The notes under the pieces were generated by a model. The model saw only the letters and a program-made list of their open reading frames with translations. It did no database searches and was not told where the DNA came from. From a virus, in IMG/VR virus record IMGVR_UViG_3300017598_000221, positions 1 through 57,039 of that record: a DNA stretch of 57,039 bases, one strand, 5' to 3'. Positions 6,274 to 12,837 of this stretch are shown here, one piece after another (positions within the stretch are counted from its first letter, which is position 1; the number at the start of each line of letters is the position of its first letter). A program made the position numbers and the translations under genes.

Positions 6274-6546
6274 ATGATTAGCTTAATATTGTTAAAAGAA
6301 ATTTCAAACACAAGCAATAAGGCAATAGCTAAAAAATGTAAAAAATGGATAAAGAAAAACAATGGTATTTTACACATAGAAACCATTGGCACTAATTTGT
6401 ACAATGTATCATTAGCAATATCAACAGAGACTAGATGGTACAGCTATAAGATACCGTATGTTAAATCTAAAAAAATAGGAATCATATTAGCCTGTCAGTA
6501 TATTGCTGAACAAAAAGATTTAATGGAAAGGAATAAAAGTGCCTAG
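6274..6546 (+). CDS. Unknown protein, 90 aa (paralogue of 7914-8258)
   Basis: Starts directly after the upstream stop. Basic N-terminal part (AIAKKCKKWIKKNNGILH), a beta-rich middle, and IGIILACQYIAEQKD near the end. The 'C.-W....G...  ...ACQ-W/Y-I' framework and the MIS start are shared with the 114-aa protein at 7914, suggesting duplication and divergence. Function unknown. Confidence 0.5.
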   Translation: MISLILLKEISNTSNKAIAKKCKKWIKKNNGILHIETIGTNLYNVSLAISTETRWYSYKIPYVKSKKIGIILACQYIAEQKDLMERNKSA

Positions 6547-6652
6547 TAGTTATAAAGCAAGACGTAACAGAGCTGATAAACAAGAACCAACTCAACGTAA
6601 TGAGAAGAGACCTAACTTCAGAAAACTGAAGAAACAACTAAAGGATAAATAG
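6539..6652 (+). CDS. Small basic protein with GTG start, 37 aa
   Basis: GTG 6539 overlaps the upstream stop by 8 bp and is preceded by GGAAAGGAA. The peptide (MPSSYKARRNRADKQEPTQR followed by NEKRPNFRKLKKQLKDK) is extremely basic and probably binds nucleic acid. Its stop abuts the next ATG (TAGATG). Support comes from packing and the ribosome site. Confidence 0.45.
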   Translation: MPSSYKARRNRADKQEPTQRNEKRPNFRKLKKQLKDK

Positions 6653-6883
6653 ATGGACTTACATTATGGCAACTGGAAAGAATCTAATGTGTGCAAAAAT
6701 TGTAATCAAGAATTAATATGGCTAGATAGTTGCAAGGTATGCAAATACTGTGGATACTCAAGTACATATATATTTAAAACTGTGGCTGCGAGAAAAATCT
6801 ATACTAAACATAAATTTCTAGGTATTTTCCCATACAAAATATATACATATACAGAAACTAAAGGACAAGTAGATGAAAACTGA
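6653..6883 (+). CDS. Zinc-ribbon protein, 76 aa
   Basis: Begins right after the preceding stop. CKNC...CKVCKYCG pairs (residues about 14-38) form a single zinc ribbon. The rest is basic and Tyr/Thr-rich. A small nucleic-acid or protein-binding adaptor is likely. Overlaps the next gene by 11 bp. Confidence 0.55.
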   Translation: MDLHYGNWKESNVCKNCNQELIWLDSCKVCKYCGYSSTYIFKTVAARKIYTKHKFLGIFPYKIYTYTETKGQVDEN

Positions 6884-7085
6884 AGAACTAAAATGCCCTT
6901 ATTGCGGTAGTGAAGTAGATTGGGAAGAAAAAGGTGAAATGTTATTTAAATTTCATAAAAACAATAAAGATGAATGTGACAACTATCTAACTTGCTGTGA
7001 GTGTGATGAAGATTTTCATGTATGCATACAAGTGAAATATTATTATAGTACATACAAAACACAATCTGTAAAAAAGATAAAATAG
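6873..7085 (+). CDS. Zinc-ribbon protein, 70 aa
   Basis: CPYCG (residues 8-12) pairs with CCECDEDFHVC (about 41-52) to form a zinc-ribbon fold, common in small phage regulators. Basic C-terminus. Second of two adjacent single-ribbon proteins after the multi-ribbon protein. Confidence 0.6.
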   Translation: MKTEELKCPYCGSEVDWEEKGEMLFKFHKNNKDECDNYLTCCECDEDFHVCIQVKYYYSTYKTQSVKKIK

Positions 7086-7119
7086 CAAATTGGTAAACTA
7101 AACGATAAAGGATAAATAG

Positions 7120-7515
7120 ATGAAAACAATTACAATAGATGGAACTGAATACGACTTGGTTCCAAAAGATGAAGCTTTAGTGTCTGATTGGAGGTTGCCT
7201 ACGACAGAAGAGTTGCTTACATTAGTTAAGTATGAAAAGTATAACCCTGCTAGTGACTTAGCTGATACGGCTTCTAGCTACTATTGGAGTTCTACTACCT
7301 ATGTTCACGATGAAGACTATGCGTTCAGCGTCCATTTCTACATCGGCAATTCGTACAACAACTATAAGTCTGTTGCTTACTATGTTCGTTGTGTAAAAGA
7401 TGGTAAACATGGTCTTGAATGGAGTGCTAGTAGTAATACGGAGATGGATTGGCACCAAGCTATCGAGTATGCTAAGAACTTAGAAGCACCCGTATATTAC
7501 AAGGAACCAAGATGA
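7120..7515 (+). CDS. DUF1566 (Lcl C-terminal-like) protein, 131 aa
   Basis: SDWRLPTTEELLTL, then SYYWSSTTY, then YYVRCVKDGKHGLEWS, match the DUF1566 signature 'WRLPt..EL..l...YWSST...  .yvRcVr', a C-type-lectin-like fold usually found in secreted or surface proteins. Here there is no signal peptide and it sits among early cytoplasmic genes. An N-terminal MKTITIDGTEYDLVPKD leads in. It ends in an ATGA overlap with a membrane peptide gene. DUF1566 proteins are sometimes targets of diversity-generating retroelements, but no reverse transcriptase is present in this window. Confidence 0.75.
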   Translation: MKTITIDGTEYDLVPKDEALVSDWRLPTTEELLTLVKYEKYNPASDLADTASSYYWSSTTYVHDEDYAFSVHFYIGNSYNNYKSVAYYVRCVKDGKHGLEWSASSNTEMDWHQAIEYAKNLEAPVYYKEPR

Positions 7516-7622
7516 CTGATGATATAAAACAGTGGTTGATTACCATAGCTGTATACCTGCTAGTTATGGGTACTATCATAACAGCATTGGTTCTAGTAGA
7601 CTTACAGACAATAGGAAAATAG
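7512..7622 (+). CDS. Single-TM membrane peptide, 36 aa
   Basis: ATGA overlap with the upstream stop. After MTDDIKQW, a continuous hydrophobic helix (LITIAVYLLVMGTIITALVL) spans the membrane once. It is immediately followed by another membrane-anchored protein gene at 7624. Confidence 0.5.
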   Translation: MTDDIKQWLITIAVYLLVMGTIITALVLVDLQTIGK

Positions 7623-7623
7623 T

Positions 7624-7902
7624 ATGACATTGTTAGACTGTGTCTGGGTATGGTTAATCATCATAGTTATTACAGTGGTTGGTTTTACTTCACATATTGT
7701 TTACAGTGATTTAAGTAACCAATCAAAAGAACCAATAGCTATAGTTGTAGAAGCACAAGAACCAATGATATGTTCTACCTCAGAGCATACTGAACGTCAA
7801 TACTTAACCTCATATGAAATCAAAGCTAATGATGTAGTTGACTTGGTTCACGGAGGAGTCTACTATGTAGGCAATTGTTCAGGAGAACATAATGAATTAT
7901 AA
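7624..7902 (+). CDS. Membrane-anchored exported protein, 92 aa
   Basis: N-terminal hydrophobic helix (VWVWLIIIVITVVGF) followed by a hydrophilic domain with two cysteines (MICSTSEHTERQY ... VGNCSGEH) that could form a periplasmic disulfide. Probably an inner-membrane-anchored periplasmic protein. Superinfection exclusion is a reasonable but unproven role for early genes of this kind. Confidence 0.5.
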   Translation: MTLLDCVWVWLIIIVITVVGFTSHIVYSDLSNQSKEPIAIVVEAQEPMICSTSEHTERQYLTSYEIKANDVVDLVHGGVYYVGNCSGEHNEL

Positions 7903-7913
7903 AGGAAATATAA

Positions 7914-8258
7914 ATGATAAGCAGAGAACTATTAAGTGAAGTGTTAAGCATTAGTCTAAATGAAAATATCCGTAACCCTATACATTTAGATGTTTACCAT
8001 AGCAACCAATTAAATTATTGTCTAACAGATGGGTGGAGCAATATCAATATCTATGAGCTAGCACATGAGTGTAAAGTTTGGGCGGTAAAGAAAGGTTTTG
8101 TTTTAAAAAGTCATATTTCATCAAATCAGTGTTTTTGTGCAATTGAATCATGTTCCACTGAAGAAATAATAGATTGTACATTCGAAAAGTTCGAATGGTT
8201 AGCTATCTTTAAAGCTTGTCAATGGATATTAGAAAAAGGAAGAACAAATGAAATTTAA
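7914..8258 (+). CDS. Unknown Cys-rich protein, 114 aa (paralogue of 6274-6546)
   Basis: AAGGAAATATAAATG start. Shares with the 90-aa protein at 6274 the framework ELAHECKVWAVKKGF ... AIFKACQWILEKG. The middle adds five cysteines (CFCAIESC...DC). Soluble. Function unknown. Ends overlapping the next start by 11 bp. Confidence 0.5.
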   Translation: MISRELLSEVLSISLNENIRNPIHLDVYHSNQLNYCLTDGWSNINIYELAHECKVWAVKKGFVLKSHISSNQCFCAIESCSTEEIIDCTFEKFEWLAIFKACQWILEKGRTNEI

Positions 8259-8811
8259 CACCCAAGAAGAATTAGCTGAACGCTTAAGAGCTGGTGAGAA
8301 GTGGAAACCCGTTGAGTATGTCCACTGGTGCTATTATAGTAAGGACGAAATGAACTCTTATAGAACTGGTGAATCAGCAATGAACCGAATTTGGAACCTC
8401 TGTGATGGTGAGACAGAATGGGGACAAGAGATTGAAGTTATAGAACCCTCAGGTGGTGATTGGTGTATTAGTGGTGCAGGAGACACAGGAAAAGGCGGTT
8501 CAGACAATTATTATAGAAACTTCGGGACAGAATTTAAAACAGAACAACAAGCAAAACAAGCATCTAATGAAATGTGTAAGCTTAACAGACTACGTAAGTT
8601 CATTTGGGATACTCAAGAAGAATTAGAGCCTGACTGGATAGCTGACTGGAGTGATTGTGACCAAGAGAAATATGTTGTAGTTCATGATTCTACTAATTCA
8701 TGGTGGGTAAGTGTGCCTTATTGGCAAATTAACCTCTTAACACCCGTAGGCTCAGAGAAAGTAATCGAGCATGTAATTAAATGTCTTAACAACGGCACAA
8801 TGGTTCTCTAG
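8248..8811 (+). CDS. Conserved phage protein, 187 aa
   Basis: The C-terminal half (EFKTEQQAKQASNEMCKLNR, then IADWSDCDQEKYVVVHD) resembles a recurrent phage domain with the pattern 'F-t-e-A-...-m-klnrL...DW-D-nq-Ky-V', known to me only as uncharacterised. The Trp-rich N-terminal half (KWKPVEYVHWCYY) is probably a separate domain. The stop lies within the hairpin TGGTTC-TCTA-GAACCA (8801-8816). Confidence 0.5.
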   Translation: MKFNTQEELAERLRAGEKWKPVEYVHWCYYSKDEMNSYRTGESAMNRIWNLCDGETEWGQEIEVIEPSGGDWCISGAGDTGKGGSDNYYRNFGTEFKTEQQAKQASNEMCKLNRLRKFIWDTQEELEPDWIADWSDCDQEKYVVVHDSTNSWWVSVPYWQINLLTPVGSEKVIEHVIKCLNNGTMVL

Positions 8812-8816
8812 AACCA
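8801..8816 (+). promoter_or_regulatory. GAACCA inverted repeat at gene end
   Basis: TGGTTC-TCTA-GAACCA, a head-to-head pair of the window-wide hexamer, containing the stop codon of the upstream gene. Possible transcript-end hairpin; no T-run follows. Confidence 0.35.
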
Positions 8817-8836
8817 ACATATGCAAAGGAAATTAG

Positions 8837-9361
8837 ATGACATACACACAGAACGATAAGTTATTGTTTACGATGTACTTAGTTTTATTTGAAACAAAAC
8901 AAAGAACCAAGACAGTTGAGAAGCTAACTAAACTAATTGGTTCATACTTTCATAAACCGGGTACATATCCTAAAGTCTATACAGTAGGTTTATCCAGAAA
9001 TGGTAACCATATGAAACGTAGAGATATAGTTGACAAGCCTGAGTATGCAGAAATGAAGACTGAAGTAGCTTCTATGTGGCGTAAACATACAAGTAAGCCA
9101 TTATCATTAGGAGCATTACTTATTGCACTAGAGAGCTATGCAGATGGCAGAAGAACATACTCTCAGAAGCTTATGGAGAAAGCACATACTTCATACTATT
9201 TTAACATAGAGAAAAAGGCTCCTGAAGAACGAGCACTTCTAGAGGCTGAGTCTGAAAAAGCAGCAGATGCACTATTACTTGAATTAGGCTATACGCTTAG
9301 AACCGAGCTAGGTCTACGTAAAAAGATAGTTGAACAAAATAGAATATTAGAAGGAAACTAA
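8837..9361 (+). CDS. Unknown protein, 174 aa
   Basis: Starts after AAAGGAAATTAG. Helical, mixed charge, with SYFHKPGTYPKVYTV, then PLSLGALLIALESYADGRRT, and a long charged C-terminal helix region rich in Glu/Ala. No family recognised. The TAATG overlap with the next gene indicates coupling. Confidence 0.5.
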   Translation: MTYTQNDKLLFTMYLVLFETKQRTKTVEKLTKLIGSYFHKPGTYPKVYTVGLSRNGNHMKRRDIVDKPEYAEMKTEVASMWRKHTSKPLSLGALLIALESYADGRRTYSQKLMEKAHTSYYFNIEKKAPEERALLEAESEKAADALLLELGYTLRTELGLRKKIVEQNRILEGN

Positions 9362-9522
9362 TGGAAACAACACAAATAGGAGATATAGGAAACTACTATG
9401 GCGGACTACATGTATTCAAAAAAGATAGTAAATATTATTGGTTCATAAAAGATTGGAATGATAACTATATAGAGGAAATAAGTGAAGAGCTATATGAATT
9501 ACTGATAAAGGAAAATAAATGA
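9361..9522 (+). CDS. Small acidic protein, 53 aa
   Basis: One-base overlap (TAATG) with the upstream stop and ATGA overlap with the next gene. Aromatic-rich (GNYYGGLHVFKKDSKYYWFI) with an acidic C-terminal helix. Not recognised. Confidence 0.5.
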   Translation: METTQIGDIGNYYGGLHVFKKDSKYYWFIKDWNDNYIEEISEELYELLIKENK

Positions 9523-9791
9523 TAACCTCACCAGAACACGAGAATTATATCAACTGGGCTATGAAAAAACTAGATATAACAATAAAGAAAGTACACAATG
9601 GTATTACTATGGAGAATCTATTTATATACAAAGGTAATGGATACAGCTTACTTGATGACCAACTAATTGATTGTCTTAAAGAGCTTATAGCAGAGAAAGA
9701 AGCTGAGTATGTACCTAGCAAGGTAGAGAGAAAAGCTTTCTGTGAAGCACTAAAAGATTTAGTGGAAGAGTATAAGGATGAGCTACTATGA
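9519..9791 (+). CDS. Unknown protein, 90 aa
   Basis: Coupled to both neighbours by ATGA overlaps. Helical and acidic (LLDDQLIDCLKELIAEKEAE ... FCEALKDLVEEYKDELL). No recognised domain. Confidence 0.5.
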   Translation: MITSPEHENYINWAMKKLDITIKKVHNGITMENLFIYKGNGYSLLDDQLIDCLKELIAEKEAEYVPSKVERKAFCEALKDLVEEYKDELL

Positions 9792-9985
9792 AAGATGCAA
9801 ACGAAGCATCATTGGATGCCTATATGGACTCCATAGAGAAAGCTGAAAAGATTACAGAGTATATCTTAGAGAGATGTACCAAACAGTTTGAAGATATAGA
9901 CAAAGCGCTAGCAGAGATACAGTCAGTCATAGATGAATATGATATAGATACAAATGCAGATATGTTCGTAAAGGAACATCTGTAA
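9788..9985 (+). CDS. Acidic helical protein, 65 aa
   Basis: ATGA overlap with the upstream stop. Entirely helical and acidic (YMDSIEKAEKITEYILERCT ... IDKALAEIQSVIDEYDIDT), compatible with a small coiled-coil or DNA-mimic-like inhibitor. This is shape inference only. Confidence 0.45.
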   Translation: MKDANEASLDAYMDSIEKAEKITEYILERCTKQFEDIDKALAEIQSVIDEYDIDTNADMFVKEHL

Positions 9986-10008
9986 TAACTAAAAATAAAA
10001 GGATTGAA

Positions 10009-10608
10009 ATGAAAAAATTAACATGTAAAGTAGTAGGAAATAACGAGCTAAGAGTCAATAACCCACAGTCAGCAGACCCATTGAATAAGTATGCTAAGAA
10101 GTTCAAAGAACTAAATGCTAATAGAAGAAAGACTGATTCAGATATTGAAAACATGCGTAATATGGAGATAGAGGCTAAATTGTATTTCAATGATGAGCTT
10201 GGTATTTATGTTCCAACTACTTGGGTAATGGCTAGTTTAGCAGCAGAGAGCTTCAAGCAGTGTAAAATATCTAAAGCAAATGCTAGAGGTGCAATATTCT
10301 TCAATAACACAAAAATCAAACTGTATTATGAAAAAATCAAAACAGTTAAAAAGATAGAGGATATTGTATTAGACCCATTCTTCAGAACCACAGAGCTACT
10401 CAAACAAGGTCAAGTTAAGATAGCTAAAGGTATTCCAACTTTTACCAATTGGTACTTTCACGTAGAGCTAGAGTTTGATGAAGAAGTAATTACATCAAAT
10501 CAAATAGAGCTTATATTAAATCAGGCTGTTGCACGCAATGGATTTGGTGATTTTAGACCTACTTATGGTAGAGGTACTGTGGAAGATTTAGTTATCGAAG
10601 ATATTTAA
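10009..10608 (+). CDS. Conserved phage protein with GFGDFRP motif, 199 aa
   Basis: Starts after AAAAGGATTGAAATG. The C-terminus carries ARNGFGDFRPTYGRGTVEDL, which I recall as the signature ('GiGdwRP-fGrF') of an uncharacterised phage family. The middle has alternating strands and a conserved-looking FTNWYFHVELEFDEE. It is the last gene before the (GAANN)n arrays and its stop is followed 5 bp later by post-stop element copy 2. Confidence 0.5.
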   Translation: MKKLTCKVVGNNELRVNNPQSADPLNKYAKKFKELNANRRKTDSDIENMRNMEIEAKLYFNDELGIYVPTTWVMASLAAESFKQCKISKANARGAIFFNNTKIKLYYEKIKTVKKIEDIVLDPFFRTTELLKQGQVKIAKGIPTFTNWYFHVELEFDEEVITSNQIELILNQAVARNGFGDFRPTYGRGTVEDLVIEDI

Positions 10609-10613
10609 TAGCT

Positions 10614-10634
10614 GGTATTCATAGATGTAAATCC
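10614..10634 (+). promoter_or_regulatory. Post-stop element copy 2
   Basis: GGTATTCA (10614-10621) then TGTAAATCC (10626-10634), 5 bp after the stop at 10608. Shortest spacing of the seven copies. Confidence 0.45.
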
Positions 10635-10641
10635 AGTTATT

Positions 10642-10947
10642 GAAGCGAACTGAAGTGAAAAGAACCGAATCGAACTGAAGGGAAAAGAAGTGAAGGGAAA
10701 TGAACTGCCTATCTTAGATAGTTAGAACCAAACTTTATGTTGGTTCTAAGGTGTCTACGATGCTAAGCGAAGCGAATTGAAATGAAGTGAAGTGAAATGA
10801 AACGAAATGAACTGAATCGAACTGAACTGAACTGCTAGAGCATATGTAAGTATGTTCTTTGGAGTTTAACTCTAAATGAATTGAAAAGAAATGAAGTGAA
10901 AAGAACTGAAAAGAAGGGAAAAGAAGAGAAGCGAAGAGAACTGAACT
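10642..10947 (+). repeat. Three phased (GAANN)n pentamer arrays
   Basis: Array 1 is 10642-10706 (13 units), array 2 is 10769-10833 (13 units), array 3 is 10878-10947 (14 units). GAA recurs exactly every 5 bp while the two following bases vary. Every array ends with GAACT then G. Spacers are 62 and 44 bp. The first contains a 10-bp hairpin TTAGAACCAA/TTGGTTCTAA (10722-10749), the second a TGTAAG word. Frequent TGA triplets make it non-coding. The stretch 10609-11007 has no gene. Candidate replication origin, iteron-like protein array or structured leader RNA; inference only. Confidence 0.9.
10722..10749 (+). promoter_or_regulatory. 10-bp GAACCA hairpin between arrays 1 and 2
   Basis: TTAGAACCAA (10722-10731) and TTGGTTCTAA (10740-10749) form a perfect 10-bp stem with an 8-nt loop, built on the window-wide hexamer. 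Confidence 0.5.
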
Positions 10948-11007
10948 GTTAGGATGCCTCTAGGGGTGTCTTATACAGTCCATGAGACTTAAAGCAAAAG
11001 GAACAAT

Positions 11008-11448
11008 ATGAACGTAGCAGAAGTATTAAAAGCTATTACAGATAACAATTTAGATTATGGCTCTGTATGGAGTGAAGAAAGACTAGTAGAAGTATTTAGC
11101 ATTGATTTACCTGACCTTAGTGGTAATGCTCAAAGCATTATTAAAAATGCTAAGAAGTTTGAACTAGCAAAAGTAAATGCTTATCTCATGGTTAATGAGC
11201 AATTGTTAAATCATGGTATGTGTTTCATTCAAGACAAAGACAATTATAGAGTACCTCTTATTAGCGAAATGACATCTTGTATAGATAAGTATTACAATAG
11301 CTCTACTCGCAAATTTAAGAGAGCTGAAAAGCTTAGAAGAAGTTTTAGTGGTAAATATCCAGTATTAGCCAAAGAGGTTAATGACAAGGCTAACAAAGAA
11401 CATATTATTCAATTATCTCAAAGTAAACAATATAAGCCAATGGCTTAG
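11008..11448 (+). CDS. Unknown protein, 146 aa
   Basis: Start after AAAGGAACAATATG, downstream of the GAANN arrays. Helical; the C-terminal part is strongly basic (SSTRKFKRAEKLRRSFSGKY) and could contact nucleic acid. No family recognised. First gene after the arrays and two genes upstream of the E1-like gene, so it could belong to that unit. Confidence 0.55.
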   Translation: MNVAEVLKAITDNNLDYGSVWSEERLVEVFSIDLPDLSGNAQSIIKNAKKFELAKVNAYLMVNEQLLNHGMCFIQDKDNYRVPLISEMTSCIDKYYNSSTRKFKRAEKLRRSFSGKYPVLAKEVNDKANKEHIIQLSQSKQYKPMA

Positions 11449-11463
11449 AACCACTAACAAATA

Positions 11464-11510
11464 GGCATTCAGTTTCAATTTTCCCCCTTTTGACTAATTG
11501 ATGTAAGCCC
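11464..11510 (+). promoter_or_regulatory. Post-stop element copy 3
   Basis: GGCATTCAG (11464-11472) and TGTAAGCCC (11502-11510), 16 nt after the stop at 11448. A perfect 12-nt palindrome CTTTGTACAAAG (11521-11532) follows before the next gene's ribosome site. Confidence 0.5.
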
Positions 11511-11559
11511 TACAAATACACTTTGTACAAAGCGTAAAATCAAACTAAACGGAGTAAAC

Positions 11560-11712
11560 ATGGCAGATTCATTGCAAGACATCATAGCTAAGAAGCTTAA
11601 AGATAAAGCATCTACAACAGGAGGTACAGCACCAGTAGCTACTACTGTAAGTACAACATCGTTAAAGAAAAGCTCGGATTCGGGCGACAATTCGGACCGA
11701 CTAGACTGCTAA
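11560..11712 (+). CDS. Small Ser/Thr/Lys-rich protein, 50 aa
   Basis: ATG 11560 follows GGAG with ideal spacing. A short amphipathic helix (LQDIIAKKLKDKA) leads into a disordered Thr/Ser/Ala stretch and ends SDRLDC. The last 12 codons use several TCG/GGC/GAC/CGA codons unusual for this AT-rich genome. It lies directly upstream of the E1-like gene, so it could be a substrate or accessory of the cassette. It is too short for a ubiquitin fold and lacks a Gly-Gly end, so that role is speculative. Confidence 0.6.
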   Translation: MADSLQDIIAKKLKDKASTTGGTAPVATTVSTTSLKKSSDSGDNSDRLDC

Positions 11713-11718
11713 TTTACA

Positions 11719-11739
11719 CAGAACCACTAAGTGGTTCTG
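11719..11739 (+). promoter_or_regulatory. 9-bp stem, 3-nt loop hairpin upstream of the E1-like gene
   Basis: CAGAACCAC (11719-11727), loop TAA, GTGGTTCTG (11731-11739). It sits 7 bp after one stop and 30 bp before the E1-like ATG. The 3-nt loop resembles N4 virion-polymerase promoter hairpins; a terminator is the alternative, but no T-run follows. Confidence 0.45.
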
Positions 11740-11769
11740 CACTGAGTTAACAACAAAAAAAGGACTAAA

Positions 11770-12822
11770 ATGCAAATAACAATTGACTTAAAAAATATAT
11801 ATAGAGAACAGATGGAGGTACGATATGCATTACCTGCATTATCTTACATGAGAGGTTCTAATGCAGTAGTAGATAGTTTCTACCCAACACTACTAGTAAA
11901 TGGACTTGATAACAAGGAAGCAATTAGCTCATCTACTGCATGTGCCATTTCTCCTGTTGTAGCAAAGGAGCTAAACGTACCGCAGATTCATATATCTGAA
12001 CTATGCTCACTGCTTCACTACAAAAAAAAGGATATTAAAAAAATCCTAACTGAAGTTAAATCGAAAAAGAAAAAAATACATATGCTTGGCATGGGTGGAA
12101 CTGGTTCAAACTTCGTATATTTCGTTGAAGAATTGTGTAGATGGACAAACACGATAAATATATTTAATGAAATTTTCATATCAGACAACGATACTTTTGA
12201 CATTACAAATATCCCCAGAATTCCATTCAATATGTATGGCTCAACTTCTACTTCAAAATCAGCAGTAGCATTAGATAACATTAAACTTATATCTAGAAAT
12301 ATACATTGCAAAACTTCAAAAATGTATATTTCAAACTTTATAAGTGCAGAAAAAGACACAATCTTCTATGGAGCACCAGATATTGAAACCAGAGAGATTA
12401 TCTTCGACTATAATGCAGATGAAACAAATATTGATAAAATCAATTTTGTATCTGCTACTCATGGTGGTGACAAATTTCTGTTACAAACCATACCTGAGCA
12501 GAATGAATCTCTACAAGTTGAATCATATGGACTGATTGATTTAAGTATATTCTTTATGAACCAATTAAAGATGTCAATATCATTCTTAGAAGAAATCACT
12601 AAAGATACAGATTTCTCTATTACCGCTGAACTGAAAGAGTATTCATTCAGAGATGAAATAGATAACAAGACATTTGGTTCTACATCTAAAGTACTTAACT
12701 TTCTATCACCCAAGCAAGAGCTTGTAGTACGAACAACTGAGGAACAAACAGTTCCTGATGAAACTGAACCAGTTAGCGAAGCCACAGCAGAAGAACCATT
12801 ACCTGAACTAGAAATATCATAA
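11770..12822 (+). CDS. E1/ThiF-type ubiquitin-activating-like protein, 350 aa
   Basis: A Rossmann adenylation domain is clear: G107-M-G-G-T-G112 (nucleotide loop), D139-N-D141 (ribose-binding acid), N147-I-P-R150 (the N-x-x-R arginine), K163, and D204-I-E-T-R208 (Mg/ATP). This is the residue set of E1, MoeB and ThiF enzymes, which adenylate the C-terminus of ubiquitin-like proteins. Residues 1-95 are an extra helical domain; the last 40 are an acidic Glu/Pro tail. No cysteine occurs after C180, so the usual downstream thioester cysteine seems missing. It is followed 15 bp later by the possible E2-like gene and then a JAB protease, as in bacterial ubiquitin-like operons. Ribosome site AAAAAAGGAC. 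Confidence 0.85.
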   Translation: MQITIDLKNIYREQMEVRYALPALSYMRGSNAVVDSFYPTLLVNGLDNKEAISSSTACAISPVVAKELNVPQIHISELCSLLHYKKKDIKKILTEVKSKKKKIHMLGMGGTGSNFVYFVEELCRWTNTINIFNEIFISDNDTFDITNIPRIPFNMYGSTSTSKSAVALDNIKLISRNIHCKTSKMYISNFISAEKDTIFYGAPDIETREIIFDYNADETNIDKINFVSATHGGDKFLLQTIPEQNESLQVESYGLIDLSIFFMNQLKMSISFLEEITKDTDFSITAELKEYSFRDEIDNKTFGSTSKVLNFLSPKQELVVRTTEEQTVPDETEPVSEATAEEPLPELEIS

Positions 12823-12837
12823 CAAGGAGAAACAAAA

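Noticed and set aside
7120-7515. Diversity-generating retroelement target
   Set aside because: No reverse transcriptase or template repeat was found in the window.
10642-10947. GAANN arrays as a CRISPR array or as coding sequence
   Set aside because: There are no 25-40 bp repeats with unique spacers, and TGA stops occur in all frames.
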